DNA of 7,668 bases from Spirochaetaceae bacterium. GTDB taxonomy: Bacteria; Spirochaetota; Spirochaetia; Treponematales; Breznakiellaceae. Below are positions 1 through 4,579 of this stretch, in pieces. Positions within the stretch are counted from its first letter, which is position 1, and the number at the start of each line of letters is the position of its first letter. The position numbers were made by a program, and so were the translations under genes. The notes under the pieces were generated by a model. It saw only the letters and a program-made list of their open reading frames with translations. It was not told the origin of the DNA and did no database searches. The stretch covers positions 1-7,668 of the forward strand of contig JAISZQ010000189.1 of the NCBI GenBank assembly GCA_031269165.1. Direction: 5' to 3'.

Positions 1-100
1 GGTGCGGGAAAATCTTTCGTTCATCATCGGTACGCTGGGGCACGGCCTTGACATTCTCACCGGGCGGAAAGGGGAGTGCGCGGCACTGTCAATAACGTAA
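1..100 (+). CDS. 3' end of an unidentified protein-coding gene
   Basis: A reading frame open from base 2 ends at a TAA at 98-100. It encodes 32 residues with a plausible hydrophobic core (SFIIGTLGHGLDILTG) and then a short polar tail. The start lies upstream of the window. I do not recognise the family. Frame 3 is also open over this stretch, so the assignment rests mainly on the more protein-like composition of frame 2 and on the gene-poor region that begins right after the stop. It reads in the same direction as glgC but is separated from it by 458 bases containing a separate promoter, so it is probably a different transcription unit. Confidence 0.4.
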   Translation, partial: VRENLSFIIGTLGHGLDILTGRKGECAALSIT

Positions 101-130
101 ACGGGTGAATTTTTAGCGCTGGAGGCTGTG

Positions 131-171
131 CCAAAACTAATTGACTGTGCGCTAACCGCGCACGGTTTTGG
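131..171. repeat. nested stem-loop downstream of the partial gene
   Basis: An outer 7-bp stem, CCAAAAC (131-137) with GTTTTGG (165-171), encloses an inner 6-bp stem, GTGCGC (147-152) with GCGCAC (158-163), which has a 5-base loop. There is no T-run on either side, so it is not a standard intrinsic terminator. Lying 30 bases after the upstream stop codon, it could stabilise or end the upstream transcript. The rest of 101-330 holds a small hairpin near 223-238 (CTCCTC/GAGGAG) and a 9-bp inverted repeat (189-197 and 311-319), but no gene that I can support. Confidence 0.4.
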
Positions 172-330
172 AACAGGCTCACTATTGCGTGTCTGTCCAC
201 AAAGTCGGTTACTGTACGAAACCGCTCCTCGTTGAGGAGGTAAAATATCTGAAAAAGGCCATGCAGATTCTCATGCCGCATGAAGGATGAGGACATTTCT
301 ATTGCGCCTTGACAGACACAAGTTTTTCTC

Positions 331-359
331 TTGACTTTCCTTTATGCATAGCGTATACT
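331..359 (+). promoter_or_regulatory. sigma70-type promoter for glgC
   Basis: The -35 box is TTGACT (331-336) and the -10 box is TATACT (354-359), separated by exactly 17 bases. Each differs from consensus at one base. Transcription would start near 366, giving an untranslated leader of about 190 bases before the glgC start codon. This is the best promoter in the gap between the upstream stop and glgC. Confidence 0.75.
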
Positions 360-466
360 GTACTTGTTTGTTTCGCTTGTCAATCTTAAATTGAGAAAAT
401 CGAGAGACAGGCGTGATGAAAGCCATCGCTTGGAAGAGAAAGTGTCATGAAACGAGCGTGTTCCTT

Positions 467-524
467 AGGGAAACGATGATGCGTCAACGGTAGTTGGCAA
501 GGCGTCAAATTATCGCGTTTCCCT
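467..524 (+). promoter_or_regulatory. structured 5' leader of glgC
   Basis: Bases 467-480 (AGGGAAACGATGAT) pair with 509-524 in a 14-bp stem containing one G-U pair and a single 2-base bulge (CG at 516-517). Inside it, 483-488 (GTCAAC) pairs with 493-498 (GTTGGC) around a GGTA loop. The structure ends 21 bases before the AAGGAGGT ribosome binding site (546-553) of glgC. No U-run follows, so it is not a plain intrinsic terminator. It matches no riboswitch class I can recognise by eye. A cis-acting element that controls translation, stability or protein binding is the likely reading, by inference. Confidence 0.45.
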
Positions 525-558
525 CGGCAGGTTCATTCTAACGTCAAGGAGGTCTGTT

Positions 559-1836
559 ATGGCGGAAGTTTTGTCTATCGTACTTGGAGGAGGGGAGGGC
601 ACTCGTTTGCGTCCCCTGACGGCGGAGCGGTCGAAGCCGGCCGTGCCTTTTGGCGGAAAATATCGGATTGTGGATATTCCTATTTCAAACTGCATCAACG
701 CGAATCTCCGTCAAATCTACATTCTGACCCAGTTCAACTCGGCATCGTTGCACGTGCACATTGCGAAGACGTATGTTTTTGACACGTTTTCGCATGGGTT
801 TGTCGAGATTCTGCCGGCGGAGCAGGCGATGGATTCAGAACGCTCAGGCTGGTATAAGGGGACGGCGGATGCGGTGCGGAAGAATTTTATCCACTTTCGC
901 GCCCAAAATCCTCAGTACTATGTGATTTTGTCCGGCGACCAGCTCTACCGCATGGATCTGAACGACATGATTCGGAAACACAAGGAAGCGGCAGCCGATA
1001 TTACGATCGCCTGTACGACGGTTACCCGTGAAGCGGCAAGTGATTTGGGAATTCTGAAATCAAACAAGAAAAATATCATCACGGAGTTTCTCGAAAAGCC
1101 GGGGCCGACAAAGGATATTGCCGACTTTAAGGCGCCGGACGAGTTGAAACCCGCCGACACGAGGGGCGACCGCTATCTTGCCTCAATGGGTATCTATGTG
1201 TTTAGCGCGGCGGCGATGGACAAATGTCTGGACAACGAGCTTATCGATTTCGGCAAAGAGGTTATTCCCGATGCGATCTCGAAACTCAAGGTGAACTCCT
1301 ACATCTTCAACGGGTATTGGGAAGACATCGGAACGATCCGCAGTTTCTACGAGGCGAATCTGAACCTGACGACGCTGAAGCCGGATTTCGACATCTACGA
1401 CGAGGAGCGTCCGCTCTACACCTACATCGGCAACTTGCCGCCGTCCAAGATGAATTTTTCCAATATGAACCAGTCCATCGCCAGCGAAGGTTGTATCATC
1501 ACCAACGCTTCGATCACCAATTCGGTGGTCGGCGTGCGGACGGTCATTGAGGCGAGCGCGTGTTTTAACGGGGTCGTGTGCATGGGTGCGGACTTCTACG
1601 AAAATGAGCAGCAGAAACACGCGAACCACGAGGCGCGGATTCCGAACATCGGTATCGGCAAAGGGGCCCGCATCAATGGGACGATCATCGACAAAAACGC
1701 CCGCATCGGCGACGACTGCCGTATCGGTATCGACAATCTGAACCGCCAGGACGGCCGCTACGACGGGTATCACATCATCGACGGTATCATCGTGATCCCC
1801 AAAAACGCCGTTCTCTATCCGGGAACGGTGATTTAA
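559..1836 (+). CDS. glgC: glucose-1-phosphate adenylyltransferase (ADP-glucose pyrophosphorylase)
   Basis: This cytoplasmic enzyme makes ADP-glucose and pyrophosphate from ATP and glucose-1-phosphate, the committed step of bacterial glycogen synthesis. The 425-residue length is normal for GlgC. The N-terminal nucleotidyltransferase domain carries GGGEGTRL (residues 10-17), ERSKPAVPFGGKYR (about 23-36), SGDQLY (125-130, with the metal-binding Asp127), FLEKP with the sugar-phosphate-binding Lys180, and YWEDIGT (253-259). The C-terminal third is a left-handed beta-helix with hexapeptide-like repeats (NIGIGKGARI, NARIGDDCRI). The wording of the N-terminal motifs resembles the plant/cyanobacterial type more than the enterobacterial type. 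The ATG at 559 has a perfect AAGGAGGT upstream at 546-553. No other glycogen gene lies in the window, so it appears to be a single-gene unit expressed from the promoter at 331-359 through a structured leader. Confidence 0.96.
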   Translation: MAEVLSIVLGGGEGTRLRPLTAERSKPAVPFGGKYRIVDIPISNCINANLRQIYILTQFNSASLHVHIAKTYVFDTFSHGFVEILPAEQAMDSERSGWYKGTADAVRKNFIHFRAQNPQYYVILSGDQLYRMDLNDMIRKHKEAAADITIACTTVTREAASDLGILKSNKKNIITEFLEKPGPTKDIADFKAPDELKPADTRGDRYLASMGIYVFSAAAMDKCLDNELIDFGKEVIPDAISKLKVNSYIFNGYWEDIGTIRSFYEANLNLTTLKPDFDIYDEERPLYTYIGNLPPSKMNFSNMNQSIASEGCIITNASITNSVVGVRTVIEASACFNGVVCMGADFYENEQQKHANHEARIPNIGIGKGARINGTIIDKNARIGDDCRIGIDNLNRQDGRYDGYHIIDGIIVIPKNAVLYPGTVI

Positions 1837-1994
1837 CCCCCTTCGGGGAAATTGAAAATGAAAAATGGAACGTGGATAATGAGGATGATAGAACGCGCAA
1901 CCTCCGTTATCCATTTTCCATGCGCGCGCAGTGCCGGCAATTCCGAATTCAAAAAAATAGGATATAGAGTGCTTCGCCCAAGAAAACATAAAAA
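1837..1994. other. gene-free stretch with an imperfect palindrome
   Basis: I see no credible gene here. Directly after the glgC stop lies a small CCCC-TTC-GGGG hairpin (about 1838-1848) without a T-run, possibly a weak transcript end. From about 1855 to 1920 there is an imperfect inverted repeat: TGGATAA (1873-1879) with TTATCCA (1907-1913), extended by AGG (1882-1884) with CCT (1901-1903) and by A-rich and T-rich outer arms. It could be a remnant of a small mobile or repeated element. An open frame across 1852-2142 has low-complexity, proline- and arginine-rich content and is not believable as a protein. Confidence 0.4.
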
Positions 1995-2108
1995 GGGGGA
2001 CGGCAACAAGTTGCCGAGTCTCCCCCTTCGCTCCAGCCCGCCGCTTGCGCTTAGGGGCTTACGCTATCCCCCTCAGCGGGGGGCCCGCCCCCCGCAACGC
2101 CCCCCATC
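1995..2108 (-). repeat. GC-rich interspersed hairpin repeat, copy 1
   Basis: Read on the minus strand, 2017-2108 matches copy 2 (3101-3190) over about 90 bases, including an almost unbroken block reading GCGCAAGCGGCGGGCTGGAG. Its core hairpin is GCGGGGGG (2076-2083) with CCCCCCGC (2088-2095) around a 4-base loop. At the other end, CGGCAAC (2001-2007) and GTTGCCG (2010-2016) form a tight palindrome, flanked by GGGGGA and TCCCCC. On the minus strand this second hairpin is followed by five T residues (1990-1994), so it would look like an intrinsic terminator there, although no minus-strand gene in the region needs one. Confidence 0.75.
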
Positions 2109-2173
2109 CCGTACCGTCTTAAGGCCACCCTCCCGAAAGTAAATGACGTTGCCCTACCGTCCTCCGCAGTCTC

Positions 2174-2201
2174 TTGACAAATCTTTTTTTTGTGTTACAC
2201 T
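2174..2201 (+). promoter_or_regulatory. promoter of the vapBC operon
   Basis: A consensus -35 box TTGACA (2174-2179) is followed after 16 bases by TACACT (2196-2201). It lies 70 bases upstream of the chosen vapB start. The word TTGTGTT occurs twice, at 2190-2196 and 2214-2220, straddling the -10 region. GTGTTACAC (2192-2200) is a short palindrome covering the -10 box. These are reasonable candidates for an operator bound by the antitoxin, since VapB proteins usually repress their own promoter. The operator role is inferred. Confidence 0.6.
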
Positions 2202-2271
2202 TAGTATTATTCCTTGTGTTGCGGGCAATCTGCGGATGCTGCGTAACATGAGACAAGAGGAGCGTATGATT

Positions 2272-2541
2272 ATGAACGCGCAAACGGTATTAACCACGGC
2301 ACGGTTGCCACGGGAGACGGCCGACCGGATGAACACGTTGGCAAGGCTGAGACACAAAACGAAGTCTCTCATCGTCAAGGAGTCGCTTGATCTGTATTTT
2401 GAACGCGAGGTAGCCGGTTGTGGGTCATTTGCGCTTGGCGAGGGGCTTTTTGGCCGTTATGCCTCCGGGCGCGATGATCTGTCGTCCACCTATAAGACGC
2501 TGGTAAAGGAAAAACTCCATGCAAAGTACCATCCTGATTGA
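2272..2541 (+). CDS. VapB-type antitoxin, ribbon-helix-helix (CopG-like)
   Basis: This 89-residue protein probably neutralises the PIN-domain toxin encoded next to it and represses the shared promoter. The N-terminal half (TVLTTARLPRETADRMNTLA, then KTKSLIVKESLDLYF) fits a ribbon-helix-helix DNA-binding fold: one beta strand followed by two helices. The C-terminal half (GLFGRYASGRDDLS, then YKTLVKEKLHAKY) matches the toxin-binding tail seen in antitoxins of this kind. The frame is open back to an ATG at 2143, but the promoter at 2174-2201 lies inside that extension. The AGGAG at 2258-2262 is 9 bases from the ATG at 2272 and only 3 from the in-frame ATG at 2266, so 2272 is preferred and 2266 is the alternative. 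It overlaps the toxin gene by 23 bases, which implies translational coupling. Confidence 0.85.
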   Translation: MNAQTVLTTARLPRETADRMNTLARLRHKTKSLIVKESLDLYFEREVAGCGSFALGEGLFGRYASGRDDLSSTYKTLVKEKLHAKYHPD

Positions 2542-2941
2542 CGCCGGGCCGCTCATCGCGCTTTTTGACCGGGGTGACCTGTATCATCGGCAGATCATCG
2601 AATTTTTGCGGAAAGACGAATATCAGTTTGTGAGCACGCTCGCGGTTTTTACCGAAACCTCCTATATGCTGGGGTTTGACGTGGGGGCGCAACTCGACTT
2701 TTTCAACTGGGTCTTGGCGAAAGGTGTCATTCTGAGCGACATCAACCAGAACGATCTCCCGCGTATCATCGCGTTAACCGAAAAATATGCGGATCTGCCG
2801 ATGGATCTGGCCGACGCGACGCTGGTCGTTACCGCCGAAAAGAGCGGCATCCGCGAGATTATCAGCGTGGACAAAGATTTCGATATTTATCGGTTGCCGG
2901 GGCGGGAAAAAATTCGCAATGTTTTTTTGAGGGCCTCTTGA
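2519..2941 (+). CDS. VapC-type toxin, PIN-domain ribonuclease
   Basis: This 140-residue PIN-domain protein is a likely metal-dependent endoribonuclease toxin. VapC proteins typically cleave tRNA or rRNA and stop translation when the antitoxin is lost. The acidic active-site set is visible: Asp8 in LIDAGPLIALFD, Glu46 in VFTETSYML, Asp96 and Asp99 in PMDLADATLV, and Asp118 in SVDKDFDIYR. Length and residue order are complete, so the toxin looks intact. The ATG at 2519 has AAAGGA at 2505-2510 and lies inside the last codons of the antitoxin gene, an arrangement usual for toxin-antitoxin pairs. The promoter of the following tRNA gene overlaps the stop codon. The exact RNA target cannot be read from sequence. 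Confidence 0.9.
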   Translation: MQSTILIDAGPLIALFDRGDLYHRQIIEFLRKDEYQFVSTLAVFTETSYMLGFDVGAQLDFFNWVLAKGVILSDINQNDLPRIIALTEKYADLPMDLADATLVVTAEKSGIREIISVDKDFDIYRLPGREKIRNVFLRAS

Positions 2942-2966
2942 CACTTTTTTGCGAACGTGTTATGCT
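2938..2966 (+). promoter_or_regulatory. promoter for tRNA-Gly, possibly also rpmA-obg
   Basis: A perfect TTGACA -35 box (2938-2943) and TATGCT -10 box (2961-2966) are separated by 17 bases, ending 29 bases before the mature tRNA 5' end. The -35 box overlaps the vapC stop codon (2939-2941). I find no convincing separate promoter between the tRNA and rpmA, so this promoter may also serve the ribosomal-protein operon. Confidence 0.75.
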
Positions 2967-2995
2967 GGATTAGTCAGGGTCGCTGTGCGGCTCAT

Positions 2996-3067
2996 GCGGG
3001 AATAGCTCAGTGGTAGAGCGCCACCTTGCCAAGGTGGATGTCGCGGGTCCGACTCCCGTTTCCCGCT
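2996..3067 (+). tRNA. tRNA-Gly (anticodon GCC)
   Basis: A full cloverleaf can be drawn. The acceptor stem is GCGGGAA (2996-3002) with TTCCCGC (3060-3066). The D arm is GCTC/GAGC with GG at 3012-3013. The anticodon stem is CCACC/GGTGG around the loop TTGCCAA, with GCC at 3028-3030. The T stem is GCGGG (3043-3047) with CCCGT (3055-3059). The discriminator base is T (3067), as expected for bacterial tRNA-Gly. CCA is not encoded (3068-3070 is TAA) and must be added enzymatically. The T loop reads TCCGACT instead of the usual TTCGANT, so position 55, normally pseudouridine, is C. Confidence 0.93.
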
Positions 3068-3081
3068 TAACGAGAGGAGAA

Positions 3082-3208
3082 ACTATTCAGTTGCCACCGT
3101 GATCGGGGGGTGTTGCGGGGGAACTCCCCCGCTGAGAGGGGTAGCGTAAGACCAGAGCGCAAGCGGCGGGCTGGAGCGAGGGGGGAGACTTCCCCCCAAC
3201 TGAATAGT
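3082..3208 (+). repeat. GC-rich interspersed hairpin repeat, copy 2, with 12-bp terminal inverted repeats
   Basis: A perfect 12-bp inverted repeat, ACTATTCAGTTG (3082-3093) and CAACTGAATAGT (3197-3208), brackets this 127-base element. Inside are the core hairpin GCGGGGG (3115-3121) with CCCCCGC (3126-3132) around the loop AACT, the shared block GAGAGGGGTAGCG (3134-3146), and about 45 more bases shared with copy 1 (to 3190). A G-run at 3105-3110 can pair with the C-run at 3192-3197 next to the right arm. The whole element can therefore fold into one long structure. It lies between tRNA-Gly and rpmA, in the same transcribed direction. Confidence 0.8.
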
Positions 3209-3226
3209 ACCAAATAGGAGTATAAC

Positions 3227-3472
3227 ATGGCACGGAAAAGAGGCGGGTCGGGCGCGAAAAACGGGCGCGATTCAAATCCGCAGTATCTCGGCATCAAGGC
3301 ATCGGACGGTACGGCGGTGAAGGCTGGAACCATCATCGTGCGTCAGCGGGGGACGAAGATCCATGCGGGCGCGAATGTCGGGACGGGCGGTGATTACACG
3401 TTGTTCGCGCTTGCCGACGGGAAGGTGGCCTTTGTTCAGAGACGCGGCAGAAAACTTGCAACGGTAGTTTGA
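3227..3472 (+). CDS. rpmA: 50S ribosomal protein L27
   Basis: L27 sits near the peptidyl-transferase centre of the 50S subunit and helps place the tRNA 3' end. The 81-residue protein has the normal length and the family's hallmark stretches: GGSGAKNGRDSNPQYLGIK near the N-terminus, the IIVRQRGTKIHAGANVG signature (about 36-52), and DYTLFALADGKVAF. It begins MARKRGGSG, so it lacks the cleavable N-terminal extension that some Firmicutes have. The ATG has AGGAG at 3216-3220, six bases upstream. Its stop codon overlaps the obg start. In most bacteria rplU (L21) precedes rpmA; here the upstream neighbours are a hairpin repeat and tRNA-Gly, so L21 must be encoded elsewhere. Confidence 0.97.
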   Translation: MARKRGGSGAKNGRDSNPQYLGIKASDGTAVKAGTIIVRQRGTKIHAGANVGTGGDYTLFALADGKVAFVQRRGRKLATVV

Positions 3473-4458
3473 ACACTTTTGTCGATGAGGCCGTTATCGA
3501 GGTTGTTTCGGGCAAGGGTGGTAACGGCTGTGTCGCGTTTCGGCGCGAAAAATATGTGCCCAAAGGCGGGCCGGCAGGTGGCGACGGGGGAAAAGGCGGC
3601 GATGTGGTTTTCACGGTGCGGCATAACCTGCGGACGCTCTATCACCTCAGGCGTAATCCCTTATTCAAAGCGGAAAATGGTCACGACGGGGAGGGTTCCC
3701 AGCGTTTCGGCAGGAACGGTGAGGATCTCGTTATTCCTCTTCCGCCGGGGACGGTTGTGCGGGACTTTGAGACCAATGCCGCAATCCATGATTTTGCAAA
3801 AGACTCAAGCGACTTTCTGTTTTTGAAGGGCGGAAACGGCGGCTGGGGAAACATTCATTTCAAGAGTTCGGTAAACCAAGCCCCCCGGAGGGCGTTGCCG
3901 GGTAAAGAGGGCGAGACGAGAAAACTCCGTGTCGTGCTGGAGATCGTCGCGGACATCGGGTTCGTGGGGTTTCCCAATGCGGGAAAGTCTTCGTTGCTTG
4001 ACCGGCTCACCAACGCCCGGCCTAAGATCGCGCCCTATCCATTCACGACAAAGATTCCCAACCTGGGGGTACTCGTGATGCCGGAACGCCGCGACATCAT
4101 CTTGGCGGATATTCCCGGCCTTATCGAGGGGGCCCACACCGGCGTTGGGCTGGGCATCGAGTTTCTGAAACATATTTCCCGGACAAGCGCGCTGGCCTTT
4201 TTGATTGACTTAACGGACGACACCTATCTGAAGGCTTTTGCCGCGCTCAAGGCCGAGCTCAAAGCGTTTTCCCAAGACTTGCTCAAGAAAAAGCGGCTTA
4301 TCATTGGTACAAAACTCGACGGCGAAGGGACAGAGGCGCGGCTTGCCGAGTTGCAAGAAAGCCTCCCCAAAGAACGGGTGATCGGGATTTCGGTGTTTTC
4401 AGGCGCGGGTCTCGATGTCCTTACGACGGAATTCGACCGGATGGTTCCGCAAGCGTAA
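3469..4458 (+). CDS. obg: GTPase Obg/CgtA, ribosome assembly
   Basis: Obg is an essential GTPase that associates with the 50S subunit and acts in its late assembly and in stress signalling. The first 158 or so residues form the glycine-rich Obg fold (VSGKGGNGCVAFRREKYVPK, then GGDGGKGGDV). The GTPase domain follows, with G1 GFPNAGKS (167-174), switch I PFTT (191-194), G3 DIPG (214-217), G4 TKLD (281-284) and a G5-like SVFSG (308-312). The protein is 329 residues long and ends after the G domain, without the C-terminal OCT extension found in some phyla. G4 is TKLD rather than the common NKxD. The start is TTG at 3469, overlapping the rpmA stop in TTGA; this places FVDEA at the N-terminus as in other Obg proteins and implies coupled translation. 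No clear terminator is visible before the convergent gene ends at 4580. Confidence 0.96.
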   Translation: MNTFVDEAVIEVVSGKGGNGCVAFRREKYVPKGGPAGGDGGKGGDVVFTVRHNLRTLYHLRRNPLFKAENGHDGEGSQRFGRNGEDLVIPLPPGTVVRDFETNAAIHDFAKDSSDFLFLKGGNGGWGNIHFKSSVNQAPRRALPGKEGETRKLRVVLEIVADIGFVGFPNAGKSSLLDRLTNARPKIAPYPFTTKIPNLGVLVMPERRDIILADIPGLIEGAHTGVGLGIEFLKHISRTSALAFLIDLTDDTYLKAFAALKAELKAFSQDLLKKKRLIIGTKLDGEGTEARLAELQESLPKERVIGISVFSGAGLDVLTTEFDRMVPQA

Positions 4459-4579
4459 AAAAAGTTGCGCGTATTCGCGATTATGCACGGAAAATCACCT
4501 CGTTTTCACAAAGGATAGAATATCTCCGGCCTTTGATCCGCAACCTTACCAAGGAACAGCCTCGCCGATCAGATCGTGC

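Noticed and set aside
57..296. Minus-strand 79-residue open frame in the region before glgC
   Set aside because: It overlaps the tail of the upstream partial gene and the nested stem-loop, its predicted protein resembles no family I know, and there is no convincing ribosome binding site.
1183..1989. 268-residue minus-strand open frame opposite glgC
   Set aside because: It is antisense to the clearly real glgC frame and its protein is rich in D, R, H and V as expected from a codon-shadow frame.
1852..2142. 96-residue plus-strand open frame after glgC
   Set aside because: It runs through the palindrome and repeat copy 1. Its proline-, arginine- and serine-rich C-terminal half is simply the GC-rich repeat translated.
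2143..2271. N-terminal extension of the VapB-type antitoxin to the ATG at 2143
   Set aside because: The promoter (2174-2201) lies inside it, the ribbon-helix-helix similarity starts after 2272, and AGGAG at 2258-2262 is well placed for 2272.
3067..3336. Minus-strand open frames across the tRNA-rpmA gap
   Set aside because: They are translations of repeat copy 2, read opposite to rpmA, and differ completely between frames.
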